64,000 bases of DNA from CAZTAO01 sp964611645 (GTDB lineage Bacteria > Armatimonadota > UBA5829). Below are positions 42,608-52,184 of the stretch, in pieces; within the stretch, counting starts at the first letter, position 1; every line of letters begins with the position of its first letter. The position numbers were made by a program, and so were the translations under genes. The DNA lies in NCBI GenBank assembly GCA_964611645.1, contig CAZTAO010000001.1, positions 1 to 64,000 of the forward strand. Direction: 5' to 3'. The notes beneath the pieces were generated by a model, which was not told the DNA's origin, searched no databases, and was given only the letters and a program-made list of their open reading frames with translations.

Positions 42608-45480
42608 CCACAGGAATAGACATTACTGGCAACTGGCGGGAGCACGAAAGTCACCTGCCACACATCCAGACCCGCGAGCCGGACCTTCAGCCGGGGGAGT
42701 GCCGCACCTTTTGCCAGGCTCTGCGTCTCCCCAAAGGCTGCTTCGGCATCGAACTGGAGTATGACACGAATCAGGACAAAGAGGCTGGGAAAGCTATCGG
42801 TGGCGCGTATGATGAGTTCAATGGGGTCTCGGTCAACGGACTGCCTCTCGCCATCAGTTTCGATCCGATAGCTCCCGACACCGAGGCGCGTCGGGGCTGC
42901 TGCGCGTTCGAGGCGGACGGAGTAACCGAACTCACGCTAGCGATTCAAAACACCCGCCCGATGCGAACGTGGCTGTTGTGCGAGAGCGAACTGCCAGCCA
43001 GCTCGATCTACCAAGCCATCCCGCCCGCTGGAGACGGTGAACTTATACTGGCCCACGGCATCCCGTTTCTGGCCAACAAGATCACCCACTTCCGTTTCGG
43101 CGAACCCAATGTGGAGAAGACTCGCAAGGACAATGGCAGCCTATCGCCTTGGGTGAACGGCAAGATGGTCCTGCCATGCGGCGGAGCACAGGTAAAGACC
43201 GCTCACTTCCTTGGCATGATCCACAATGTGGACATCGCCAACGGTTCCTGGTGGAGCCCCAAGGGAGACAACGGCTTCGCGCACTTTGTCGGCGACAGGG
43301 CTGGGGAGATAGTGGTGACCTGGGCCGGCGGGGGAGAGTCGGTTGTGCCGTTGGTGTTCGGCTTCAACCTCTGGTACTCTCGGCCCTGGGACCTTACCTG
43401 GCACTTCAACATGTATATGGACGGCCCCGGCGGCGAGCAGTTGGACAGCCTCCTCTTCGACGGCGACAACAGCCTCCGCGACATGATCAGCGACAGCCTG
43501 GCCCTGGTGGATGGCTATCGAGCAATGGGATCAGACAGTACAAACGCCCGGTTCATCTTCAGCCTCGATCTGGAGGGGCGGATGGTGAGGTCGATTACGG
43601 TTACGACTGTGCCGGAACTGTTGTACTCTCATCCGCTGATCTCGGCGGTGACACTGGAAACTCCCTCTCCCCGCTGGGAGAGGGCTGGGGTGAGGTTCTT
43701 GTTGCCGGACGTGGGCGTGGACCCGCCAAACGTCAGGCTAACGGCGCTGGACGCTGTTCCCGATGTCGAGCCGATGATGCGGGCATTCTACACATTCGTC
43801 GATGAGCTTCCAGTGCTGGATGAGCCGGTATGCGACGACAGCTACTTCGGCCCGGACTACGATTTTCAGGGCACGCAGGATGCGATCTATGCCGCCACAT
43901 TCCTCTACCGCAACGGCCCCGAGAACGCTTCCTACATCGCGGACAGCGGCATGGGGTGTTCTTCTCCAGTCTCTCGCGGCAGGCTACATTACTACTACAA
44001 CGGCATCGGGATTTGGTTCAAGGAATCCAAACACTACGAGAGCTTGTCCGAGTGGTTCCGGCTGTATCAGGAAATGGCTCCAGGTCAGTTCCCGGGCAAG
44101 AACGCTGCCTGGAGTCGTGGCATAGGCGCCAACCTCCGCGAGGCGCTGGCCTTCGGCTATGACAAGTTCGCTGATTCATACATCGACTGGCTCGACAAAG
44201 CGCTCTTCACAGATGCCGATCCCCCCCACTGGAACCGTGTTCCAGGCGAACCCGATGTCTGCACCCACAAGGTCATGGTCGGAGACACATTGGAACGCGG
44301 CAACCGAGAAAACGACGGCCACGGCATCTGCATGTGGGGCCGGTATCTGGCGTACTGCAACAGCGGGCGCTCCCGGCAGTGGAACGAAGAGCATTGGGCC
44401 GCCACGGAGGCATCAGTCGAGTGGCTGCAGTGGCAGTTAGATACCGACATTCTGCGGCCCGGCGTTCGCAAGGACGTGCTGTTCACCGAAAGCGAGTGCG
44501 CGCACGAGTCCTACGACATCTTCTCGACTTGCAACTGCGCCCACGGACTCAGAATGGCTATTCGGATGGCTGAGCAGCTAGGCAAGAGCGAACATGTCAC
44601 CCGCTGGAAGAGTCTCTACAATCGCCTTCGGCAGGGTATTCTGGATCACCTGGTTGATGAGACGGAGTCCGGCCCCATCTGGCACACAGAGCAAAGTTGC
44701 GATTGGCAGGACCACGCGCACTCGATGGTCTCGCTCTTCGCCGCAACCGAGGGTGACACCTACACCCCGCTTCAAGACTACGCTGCGGGGGACGATCTGG
44801 ACAGGCAATTCCTGGAGATCAGCCGAAGCACCTATCGGCGGCTAATGCAGACAAGGAACTACAACTGCCTGCGGATGTATGGCTACGGCCAGGGCTTCAT
44901 GACCCAGTCTGCTCTCCTGCTGGATGAGATGGAGGACGCCGAGCAGTTCATCAACATGCTCCTTTGCCACTGCTACCTGCCGAAGTTTGCGGGTTGGGCT
45001 TGCCCGGAGGGCATTATTCTGCACCCCTACGAGGAATACTGGGTCCCGGTGAATGGTTACGAGGGCCAGGACAGCCACGTTGCCGAAAGCACCAAGGCCA
45101 TCCGCCTGATGCTGGGCGTCGACGACAATGACCCCGCGCACCTGCGCATTGTCCCGCGCTTCCCGTCGGCATGGAGCAGTATGTCCATCGACAATTTCCC
45201 TGTCCATACCGGCGGCGGTCGCCAACTTTGTCGGTACACGTACGAGCGGTTCGAAGATCGGCAGGTGTTTTCCCTGGGCTTCGAGCGGCCTGTGGATCGG
45301 GTGAGCGTGCGGCTCGGCCCCATCCCCGGAGGTAAGACGGTTACGGGAGTGGAAGTGGATAGTGTGGCGTGCGAGTTCGAGCAAATCCATTCCGGTGACA
45401 GCGACTGGGTCTGGGTGCGTGACTTGCAGGGCGACGGTATTCAGGTAGAGGTCTGCCTGAGACAGGGAGGGTTGCGGTGA
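42604..45480 (+). CDS. Cytoplasmic six-hairpin (alpha/alpha)6 glycosidase-like protein
   Basis: A 958-residue protein without signal peptide; it starts at GTG inside a GTGA overlap. The N-terminal ~350 residues are beta-rich; the C-terminal part reads as a six-hairpin toroid, with EASVEWLQWQLDTDI, RMAIRMAEQLGKSEHVTRWKSLYNRLRQGI, WQDHAHSMVSLFAA and STKAIRLMLGVDD. That fold is used by GH78, GH63 and GH95-type enzymes; none is assigned. Candidate catalytic carboxylates sit in WNEEHWAATEASVEW. Residues ~352-366 (LETPSPRWERAGVRF) are encoded by dispersed repeat A inserted in frame. It is coupled at both ends, to the GH-A gene and to the following secreted enzyme. Confidence 0.65.
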   Translation: MTTGIDITGNWREHESHLPHIQTREPDLQPGECRTFCQALRLPKGCFGIELEYDTNQDKEAGKAIGGAYDEFNGVSVNGLPLAISFDPIAPDTEARRGCCAFEADGVTELTLAIQNTRPMRTWLLCESELPASSIYQAIPPAGDGELILAHGIPFLANKITHFRFGEPNVEKTRKDNGSLSPWVNGKMVLPCGGAQVKTAHFLGMIHNVDIANGSWWSPKGDNGFAHFVGDRAGEIVVTWAGGGESVVPLVFGFNLWYSRPWDLTWHFNMYMDGPGGEQLDSLLFDGDNSLRDMISDSLALVDGYRAMGSDSTNARFIFSLDLEGRMVRSITVTTVPELLYSHPLISAVTLETPSPRWERAGVRFLLPDVGVDPPNVRLTALDAVPDVEPMMRAFYTFVDELPVLDEPVCDDSYFGPDYDFQGTQDAIYAATFLYRNGPENASYIADSGMGCSSPVSRGRLHYYYNGIGIWFKESKHYESLSEWFRLYQEMAPGQFPGKNAAWSRGIGANLREALAFGYDKFADSYIDWLDKALFTDADPPHWNRVPGEPDVCTHKVMVGDTLERGNRENDGHGICMWGRYLAYCNSGRSRQWNEEHWAATEASVEWLQWQLDTDILRPGVRKDVLFTESECAHESYDIFSTCNCAHGLRMAIRMAEQLGKSEHVTRWKSLYNRLRQGILDHLVDETESGPIWHTEQSCDWQDHAHSMVSLFAATEGDTYTPLQDYAAGDDLDRQFLEISRSTYRRLMQTRNYNCLRMYGYGQGFMTQSALLLDEMEDAEQFINMLLCHCYLPKFAGWACPEGIILHPYEEYWVPVNGYEGQDSHVAESTKAIRLMLGVDDNDPAHLRIVPRFPSAWSSMSIDNFPVHTGGGRQLCRYTYERFEDRQVFSLGFERPVDRVSVRLGPIPGGKTVTGVEVDSVACEFEQIHSGDSDWVWVRDLQGDGIQVEVCLRQGGLR
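43659..43697. repeat. Dispersed palindromic repeat A, copy 3, inside a coding sequence
   Basis: CTCCCTCTCCCC (43661-43672) with GGGAGAGGG and then CTGGGGTGAGG. It is in frame with the glycosidase gene and adds about 13-15 residues between the beta domain and the toroid. Confidence 0.75.
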
Positions 45481-48221
45481 AACGGTGGTGTCTGGTGTTG
45501 TGCGGGTGTGTTGTAGCGTGGTGTCTGGCTGGGGCAAGCTTTGCTCAAACCACAGTGCCCAAATCCTGGCGCGATGCCTCCTTCCGATCAACTCTTAGAA
45601 ACAATGCCCTCGAAGCCAGCTTCCAATCCGGCCTGCTGTACCAACTGAAGGACGTCTCTACCGGGGAAGTGCTTCTGTCCGTCAATCCTGACAAGTTGCT
45701 ATCCAAGCTCCCGGTCTTCGGCATGAAATCAGTCGATCTGGACGCTTTCACGGTAACGGCAAGCTCGACCCGTTCCTCCGTGAGCAGCAGATTCCGAGCG
45801 AAAGACGGTACTGAGTTGCGCTTCAAATGGCGGACAGAGCGGGGAACCGGCGACCTTGTCCTCACCAGTTCTGCCACCTCGCCGGAGCTTGTGGCGGAGA
45901 TGCGCTTCGTCCTCTTCGGCTGTGACATCGTCAAGCACAAGCTTGTCGGCGTGGACTCCACCGGCACTGGCAGGCAGTTCCGCGCTCCGTGGGATGGCAC
46001 GTTCGTGGGGGACCCCGAGAGGGAAGGCTCACCGATGAGCGGGCCTGCGCCGCTGGTTCTGCTGTTCGAAGGGGAGAAGTCGGGCTGGGTCATTGAGGGA
46101 CGCGACCTCAGGATCGGCCCATCCAACACCACGGCACGAGGGTATGGCGATACCGCCAACGTAGGCCTGATCTGCCATTTCCCCATACCCGCCAAAACCC
46201 CAAAGATGTTCGAAATCCGCCTTCGAGCTTACAAAGGCCGCTGGGAAACCGCCGTGGACCCATTCACAAAGTGGATGGAGAAGAGCGCCGGTTACACCCC
46301 CATCAGCAAGCTGCCCAGGGAGCGAGCGTGGGTCAAGGATGTGGACATTCAAGCCTATGTCACGCTGGGCGACTTCCAGGGGCTGGACGATCTCGCAAAG
46401 CGGGTCAACCCCAAACGCACGTTCCTGGGCAGGTTCTACGGGTGGCGAGTGAACGGCGATATCATGGACCTGCCGGATTACCACATGTCCGAGATGGCCA
46501 AGAAGTGGTTCCGCCACGCCGCCGACCTGGGTTTCCACGTCGGCGCGGGCTTCAGCGCATTTCTGGTGTCTGCCAACCGGCCCGACCTGGTCGAGAAGTT
46601 CCGCCCAGGCTTCGCTGAGATAGGCAAGGACAAGGATGGCAAGCCGATATACCATACCCTGCCTCCATCGCCGTCGGATGTGCTCTGGGTCTACTACTGC
46701 ACCCCCGCGCTGAAGGCATATCGCGATTACTTCGTTGAGCACGTGAAGGACGCGGTGGATGCCGGCGCCGACGTGATCTACCTGGACGAGGCTGCGTGGC
46801 CGTGCGGCAAGTCCGTTGTGGATGGAATGGACTCCATCCAGGGTGTTATCCAGCTGGAAAAAGACATCCTCGCCAGGTATCCCCACGTGGCAATAGAGAC
46901 CGAGCAGTTCAACCCGGTGGCGGGTCGTCACCTGCAATTCGGGCTTTCGCAGATGTATCTCGGCCACCCGCTGGGGGGCTATATATTCAGCACGTTCATC
47001 AAGATCGCGCCCGAAGGCTATATGCACGGGCCGACGGAAGGCCAGGACCTCGATGGCTTCCAGTCCTACGGCTATATCATGCCGGGGGTCAGCAGGGAGG
47101 AAAGCTGGCTGCAAATAGGCAAGGCCTTCCAGGACTACCAACTCAGACCCGACTACACTCTCTCCCCTCAGACATTCGACTCATTCAAGCCCGACCGGTC
47201 GGGCGGAGCAGTGCCGGTCTTCGCGCCACAGCCGCCGGAAAAGCAGGCCAGGCTCTTCGGGTATCGCGGCAGAGACGGAGTCACGGCGTACTATGAGAAG
47301 TATCAGAACAAGCAGGGCCTGGTGGTGTACGAGCCGGGGAAAGAGCCAAAGTGGTTCGGCGCAAGAGTGACTGGCCTTCGCACCTGGCCGGGGCCTGGTT
47401 CCCTCAAGGAATGGATGCACCCCGGCGCAGCCCACGCGGAAGTGGACTGGTTCATGTACGACGGCCCCACCCAGATCGGCCTCAACTCCAACATAACCTA
47501 CCGCCTGGACGAGTCGACCATGCTACCGGCAGACCGCTTCCACGTCACTTCAGTTCCCGACGACTTCGCTCTGGACAACCGCTACCCAACCTACCTCCGT
47601 CCCCAGGAGATCGGCTTCGATGGCTCGTTCTACAAGCTCATCTTCAGCGGCAGCGGCAACGTGAGGATGTTCGTGCCGGAGGATGTGCTGGTGTTCGTGG
47701 ATGGCAATGAAGTGGCAGTCGACCGTGCCAACAAGACCGCGACCGTGCAGGTAGCAGCCACTAAGGACAAGCCCAGCGCGCTGACTGCGTTCCCTAGAGT
47801 GGAGACTCAACTGGTCGGCAAGCTGATGGACTTGCCGTGGAAAGCCCCGCCGCTGCAGCGAACATACTTCATCACTGCTCCGGTAGCCGGAGGAGAGAAC
47901 CTCTTCCACTGCGCCGTGACCGCGATTATGGTCGTCAGCGGCAAGCTGCCACAGGCAAAGAACATCCACATCAAGGGCGGCTATAGGCTCACCGATGACA
48001 CCCACGTCGCCACGACCGCCGATGGAGTGATACGTATCAATGGCAAGGAGATAGTGCGGGAAGCCCCGGGCGAACGTCCGTTCAAGCTCAAGCCGTTCGA
48101 TGTTGACTTATCTGAGTATGCAGGCCAGAATGTTCTCATCGAGATAGTCCCGGACGGAGTCTTCCTGGCTGCCCCCGCCGAATGCGAATGGCACGATGTG
48201 CAGATTGTGGCGGAGAACTAG
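45477..48221 (+). CDS. Secreted TIM-barrel glycosidase-like protein (GH36/GH101-like architecture)
   Basis: A 914-residue exported protein starting at GTG in a GTGA overlap; signal peptide MKRWCLVLCGCVVAWCLAGASFAQ. Residues ~25-260 form a beta-supersandwich (NNALEASFQSGLLYQLKD to FPIPAKTPKMFEIRLRAY). A TIM barrel follows, ~275-560: FLGRFYGWRVNGDIMD, LGFHVGAGFSAFLVS, GADVIYLDEAAWPCG (candidate catalytic Asp) and HVAIETEQFNPV (candidate Glu). The C-terminal ~300 residues are beta domains. This order fits clan-D/GH101-like enzymes, but the exact family is not identified. It likely shares a transcript with the two upstream genes. Confidence 0.65.
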   Translation: MKRWCLVLCGCVVAWCLAGASFAQTTVPKSWRDASFRSTLRNNALEASFQSGLLYQLKDVSTGEVLLSVNPDKLLSKLPVFGMKSVDLDAFTVTASSTRSSVSSRFRAKDGTELRFKWRTERGTGDLVLTSSATSPELVAEMRFVLFGCDIVKHKLVGVDSTGTGRQFRAPWDGTFVGDPEREGSPMSGPAPLVLLFEGEKSGWVIEGRDLRIGPSNTTARGYGDTANVGLICHFPIPAKTPKMFEIRLRAYKGRWETAVDPFTKWMEKSAGYTPISKLPRERAWVKDVDIQAYVTLGDFQGLDDLAKRVNPKRTFLGRFYGWRVNGDIMDLPDYHMSEMAKKWFRHAADLGFHVGAGFSAFLVSANRPDLVEKFRPGFAEIGKDKDGKPIYHTLPPSPSDVLWVYYCTPALKAYRDYFVEHVKDAVDAGADVIYLDEAAWPCGKSVVDGMDSIQGVIQLEKDILARYPHVAIETEQFNPVAGRHLQFGLSQMYLGHPLGGYIFSTFIKIAPEGYMHGPTEGQDLDGFQSYGYIMPGVSREESWLQIGKAFQDYQLRPDYTLSPQTFDSFKPDRSGGAVPVFAPQPPEKQARLFGYRGRDGVTAYYEKYQNKQGLVVYEPGKEPKWFGARVTGLRTWPGPGSLKEWMHPGAAHAEVDWFMYDGPTQIGLNSNITYRLDESTMLPADRFHVTSVPDDFALDNRYPTYLRPQEIGFDGSFYKLIFSGSGNVRMFVPEDVLVFVDGNEVAVDRANKTATVQVAATKDKPSALTAFPRVETQLVGKLMDLPWKAPPLQRTYFITAPVAGGENLFHCAVTAIMVVSGKLPQAKNIHIKGGYRLTDDTHVATTADGVIRINGKEIVREAPGERPFKLKPFDVDLSEYAGQNVLIEIVPDGVFLAAPAECEWHDVQIVAEN

Positions 48222-48326
48222 TTGCCAGTTGATGGTAAGTCTGGAAGGAATGCTATGCGAATGCACCTTGTTGGCTCTATTGCTGAGAAGTCAGTCTATC
48301 CCGTGAACACTTCTTGGAGGGACCTC

Positions 48327-50186
48327 ATGTTGGCGTTGCCGATCGTCCTTGTTGTCGTTGTCGTGCTAGTCTCAACCTTAGCACTGGCCGCTGTCACGCC
48401 TGTGACCACGGGCAAGATGCCACCCAAACTCCGCGAGATAATGTGGGTCTGGGGCAACCCCGAACTTACCCAGCCGGGTAAGCACACCCTCGGCACGTTC
48501 AGGGAAGCGAGTCCGGCTGAACGGGCAAAGCTTTTGGGCGTCGACAACATCATTATGGCCGGGATGGCACTGCCGGATGATGAGAGCGAAGGAGAGCGGT
48601 TGACCAAAGAGGCTTCGGGGGCGAAGCGGCTGGTATGGGAAACCAGGCCGGATGGTCCGGGAATCGGTCCTCCATTTGAGTATAAAGACCGCATGGCGCA
48701 GGTGAGGCGGCTGGCGGAGAAATACCCTCAGATCGAAGGGGCTCTTCTGGACGACATGAGCACCGGCAAGATAGACCGAGGCTTCAAGCCGGAGCACATC
48801 CGCGAGATGCGCCGCCTGCTCAGCGGGACTCCCAAGCCCATGAGGATATGGGGCGTGACCTACAGCATGAGCCTGGACCGCCCCGGCATCAACGACTATC
48901 TCAAAGAAGTCGACGTGATCAATCTGTGGGTATGGGACGCCAAAGACGTCGTGAATATAGAGAGGTATGTCGCGAAAGTGGAGACCCAGGCTCCCGGCAA
49001 GCCGATAATGCTGGGCCTCTATCTCTACGACTACGGCGCGGACCGCGAGTTCCCGCCGGACCTGCTCAGGAAGCAGTGTGACATCGCTCTCAAGCTAGCT
49101 CACGCAGGCCGAATCCAGGGCATTGTCTTCCTCACCATACACAACGATCCCCAAGCCGTTTCATGGGCTGCCGATTGGATCAAGCGGGTCGGCAGGCAGG
49201 AGCTTCGCACTCCGCAGTGGCAGAGTCTTGCTTTGAAGCCCGCGGCCCGATCAACGCTTCCGGTGGGGAGTCCCGCCTATGCCAAAGGCCCGCGAGAGAC
49301 AGTCCTCCGCGCCTCTTCCACGGACAACAGCATCCGGATAGACATCAGCCGAGACGAGGGTGCCACGTGGGAAGCTTACTCCACCATATCGAAGCCAGAC
49401 ACCGCGCTGGGGACCGGATGGTTTACTCAGCTCCCGGATGGTGGTCTGCTGCACACGGTCCAGGAGGTCTCCGGAAACTGGAAAGGCGTGTCTTGGGTAC
49501 GCAGTCGGGACTACGGCAAAACTTGGTCCCCACCAGTCCGCATTACTGCTATTGTGGACGGATTCTATCCCTACGGGCCTGTGTCGGTGATGAATGACGG
49601 CAATTGGGCATACTGCCTCTACTTCGAGCAGATGAAAGGCGATTACCGCGAAATGCGCTCCATGGTGCTCTGGAGCGGCGACCAGGGCAAGACTTGGAGC
49701 AGACCGATCACATTCCCCACTCCCGAGGATGGCAACAAGGGTCTCACTGAGGCCACTGTGACGCAGGCGGCGAATGGGGAGTATGTCGCCGCAATTCGGG
49801 GGGACGAGTGGCCGGGTAATACGGACAAGTTCGATGGCTTCTATCTTGCACGGTCCGCTGATGGAATCAACTGGTCTCCTCCGGAGTCGCTCTTCGAGCG
49901 AATGCGCATGCCGCTGTTCTACAAGGTTGGCGACCTTTGGGCGCTCTTCTATCGGTTATACGACGCTAACGAGGCTATCCAATACAGCGCGCTGCGATTC
50001 AGCTCGGACGGCATCGCGTGGAGCTACCCGATGATCATCGAGCGTGGAGTGAACTGGGGGGCGCAACTGGTGCAGGTGAAGGGCAAGACGATCGTGTTCA
50101 ACCATCTCTATCCGGATGTTACGACGGCAACGCGAAGCGTTCTCCGGGTACCGGACTGGGTCCGCCGCCAGATTCGGGGAAAATAG
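48327..50186 (+). CDS. Secreted fusion of a TIM-barrel-like domain and a sialidase/BNR propeller
   Basis: A 619-residue exported protein. The ATG at 48327 has GGAGG 6 bases upstream and opens a clean signal peptide (MLALPIVLVVVVVLVSTLALAA); an in-frame ATG at 48255 is weaker. Residues ~35-310 read as a barrel-like domain (NIIMAGMALPDD, IEGALLDDMSTGKI, MRIWGVTYSMSL, VDVINLWVWDAKD, GIVFLTIHNDPQ). Residues ~330-610 form a BNR propeller with Asp boxes SRDEGATW, SRDYGKTW, SGDQGKTW and SADGINW. Both parts are known glycosidase folds; the fusion hints at a binding propeller on a hydrolase. Confidence 0.65.
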   Translation: MLALPIVLVVVVVLVSTLALAAVTPVTTGKMPPKLREIMWVWGNPELTQPGKHTLGTFREASPAERAKLLGVDNIIMAGMALPDDESEGERLTKEASGAKRLVWETRPDGPGIGPPFEYKDRMAQVRRLAEKYPQIEGALLDDMSTGKIDRGFKPEHIREMRRLLSGTPKPMRIWGVTYSMSLDRPGINDYLKEVDVINLWVWDAKDVVNIERYVAKVETQAPGKPIMLGLYLYDYGADREFPPDLLRKQCDIALKLAHAGRIQGIVFLTIHNDPQAVSWAADWIKRVGRQELRTPQWQSLALKPAARSTLPVGSPAYAKGPRETVLRASSTDNSIRIDISRDEGATWEAYSTISKPDTALGTGWFTQLPDGGLLHTVQEVSGNWKGVSWVRSRDYGKTWSPPVRITAIVDGFYPYGPVSVMNDGNWAYCLYFEQMKGDYREMRSMVLWSGDQGKTWSRPITFPTPEDGNKGLTEATVTQAANGEYVAAIRGDEWPGNTDKFDGFYLARSADGINWSPPESLFERMRMPLFYKVGDLWALFYRLYDANEAIQYSALRFSSDGIAWSYPMIIERGVNWGAQLVQVKGKTIVFNHLYPDVTTATRSVLRVPDWVRRQIRGK

Positions 50187-50188
50187 AA

Positions 50189-52030
50189 ATGACCAAAGAC
50201 GATCTGAAGCGATACCTCAAGCAGGTATCTCGCTGCGCCGCGCTGGCATTCAATTGTTCCGCGGCAGTCTTGTTCCTGTTGATCTCGGTGACAGCGTCAG
50301 CGGACGTTATCATTGCGGACAAAGGCCAGGCCAAGGCGGTGATTGTGCTCGAGAGGGGCGCGCCTGCCTCTGAAGCCACGGCCGCATCCGAACTGGCTGC
50401 GTATCTCAAGCGCATAACCGGTGCGGAGTTCAGAATCGTCTCCGAAGCCGAAGCCTCCGCGAATCAGCCGCGCATCTTCGTAGGCCAATCCAACTCCGCG
50501 AAGTCCCGTATGCCCGGCTTCGACTGGGACTCCCTCGGCGATGAAGGCATAGTTATGAAGACAGTCGGCAGCGATCTCGTTATTGCCGGAGGCCGTCCGA
50601 GAGGCACGCTTTACGCGGTCTATTCATTCCTGGAGGATGTGGTCGGGTGCAGGTGGTGGACCTCCACCCGCGAGTTCATCCCGTCCAAGCCGACCCTCAG
50701 GATCGGGAAACAGGACAAAGTATACGTTCCGCCGTTTATCTACCGCGAGACCTACTGGCGCGACGTCATCGACCGCAACCCCGGCTTCTCAGTCCGCCTG
50801 AAGCTCAATGGCCTCTATCAGCCGATCCCGCCGGAACTCGGTAGCCACCGCGTCATCATTGGCGGGACTCACACATTCTGGCAGTTTCTGCCTGCGGAGG
50901 TCTACTTCAAGGATCACCCCGAGTGGTACAGCCAGGTAGACGGTAAGCGAATCCCAGATGGCCAACTCTGCCTCACCAACCCCGAAATGAAAGCCGAACT
51001 GATTAAGAGAGCGTTGGCGAGGATTGCGGAGAACCCAGGAGTCGGGATGATCTCGGTCAGCCAGAACGACAACACTAGCCCCTGCCAGTGCTTCAACTGT
51101 GCGAAGGTGGTGAAAGAGGAGGGTGGGGAGTCCGGGCTGATGATCCGGTTTGTGAACTCCGTCGCTGAGGAGATCGAGAAGAAGCATCCGGACTTCCTGG
51201 TGGACACTCTTGCCTACATGTACACCCGGCGTGTTCCCAAGCTCGCAAGGCCGCGACATAACGTGACTGTGCGCCTGTGCTCCATTGAATGCAACTTCGC
51301 CCAGCCGCTCGATAGCCCATCGAACGCCGGCTTCTACAAGGATCTCAAAGACTGGGCGGCCATATCCCCCAAGCTCTTTATCTGGGACTACCTTCCCAAC
51401 TTCTCCAACTTCCTCGTCCCGCACCCCAATTTCCGGGTTATCGCGCCTAACATCCGAATCTTCGCCGCGAACAAGGTGGTGGGGGTGTTCGAGCAGGGAG
51501 ACGGATCCAACGAAAACGCCAACTTCAACCACCTCAAGCTATGGCTGGTATCTCACTTGCTCTGGAACCCCAACGCGGACGAACGCAAGCTCACTTCCGA
51601 GTTCCTGCGCGGCTACTATGGGCCGGCCGCGCCGTATTTGCAGAAGTACATCGACCTCACATGCGACGCTGTCGAGCGCGCCAGAGCCAAGCTCACCTGC
51701 TTCAGCCCGGATGACGACTTCCTCACCCTCGCGGATATGAACAAAGCCACGGTCCTGTTCAACAAAGCCGAAGCCGCAGTCAAAGATTCGCCGGCATTCC
51801 TGCACCGTGTCCGGATCGAGCGGGTGACCCTCGATCATGCGTGGCTTCTGAACACTCACATAGACCGCTTCGCGCCCGGCTCCCTATACCCGACCGACTA
51901 TGAGGCAATGGCCGATCAGTTTGTAATCAACTCAAAGTCATGGGGCGCAGGCTTTATCCAGAACGAAACACCGATCCCAGACAACTACGCCCAGACCCTG
52001 AAGCAGAAGGGCGCGACAAGGCGACAATGA
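50189..52030 (+). CDS. Secreted DUF4838-family protein (alpha-glucuronidase-like N-terminal domain)
   Basis: A 613-residue exported protein with an uncleaved-looking N-terminus and hydrophobic segment (AALAFNCSAAVLFLLISVTASA). Residues ~50-160 match the N-terminal domain shared with GH67/GH20 (ATAASELAAYLKRITGAEFRIV, GEDEGIV-like GDEGIVMKT, GTLYAVYSFLEDVVGCRWW). The DUF4838 part has SVSQNDNTSPCQCFNC, FVNSVAEEIEKKHPDFLVDTLAY and LFIWDYLPNFSNF. DUF4838 proteins are common in polysaccharide loci but untested; a glycosidase is likely. The ATG lies 2 bases after the previous stop with GGGGA upstream. Confidence 0.8.
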   Translation: MTKDDLKRYLKQVSRCAALAFNCSAAVLFLLISVTASADVIIADKGQAKAVIVLERGAPASEATAASELAAYLKRITGAEFRIVSEAEASANQPRIFVGQSNSAKSRMPGFDWDSLGDEGIVMKTVGSDLVIAGGRPRGTLYAVYSFLEDVVGCRWWTSTREFIPSKPTLRIGKQDKVYVPPFIYRETYWRDVIDRNPGFSVRLKLNGLYQPIPPELGSHRVIIGGTHTFWQFLPAEVYFKDHPEWYSQVDGKRIPDGQLCLTNPEMKAELIKRALARIAENPGVGMISVSQNDNTSPCQCFNCAKVVKEEGGESGLMIRFVNSVAEEIEKKHPDFLVDTLAYMYTRRVPKLARPRHNVTVRLCSIECNFAQPLDSPSNAGFYKDLKDWAAISPKLFIWDYLPNFSNFLVPHPNFRVIAPNIRIFAANKVVGVFEQGDGSNENANFNHLKLWLVSHLLWNPNADERKLTSEFLRGYYGPAAPYLQKYIDLTCDAVERARAKLTCFSPDDDFLTLADMNKATVLFNKAEAAVKDSPAFLHRVRIERVTLDHAWLLNTHIDRFAPGSLYPTDYEAMADQFVINSKSWGAGFIQNETPIPDNYAQTLKQKGATRRQ

Positions 52031-52034
52031 TGTA

Positions 52035-52094
52035 GCTGCGGGAACTCACGCTATGCAGACTTGCAGCGTTCGTGCGAACCGGCGTTCCCGCAGC
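52035..52094. repeat. Long inverted repeat after the DUF4838 gene
   Basis: GCTGCGGGAAC (52035-52045) and GTTCCCGCAGC (52084-52094) form an 11-bp perfect stem with a 38-base loop, 4 bases after the stop. It may protect the transcript end or be a dispersed repeat. Confidence 0.55.
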
Positions 52095-52106
52095 ATAGCA
52101 ACCCAA

Positions 52107-52136
52107 TTCCCCCCTTGAAGGGGGCAAGGGGGATGT
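52107..52136. repeat. Short G/C-run palindromic repeat (family C)
   Basis: CCCCCCTTGAAGGGGG followed by CAAGGGGGATG; CCCCCTT can pair with either of two AAGGGGG words. Only one copy is seen in the window. Confidence 0.5.
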
Positions 52137-52184
52137 GACGCTGGTTTCGCCATGGTATAGCCCCTGTATAGAAAGGACAACTCA

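Noticed and set aside
46029..47141. 370-codon minus-strand reading opposite the secreted TIM-barrel gene
   Set aside because: Shadow in high-GC coding DNA without domain or SD.
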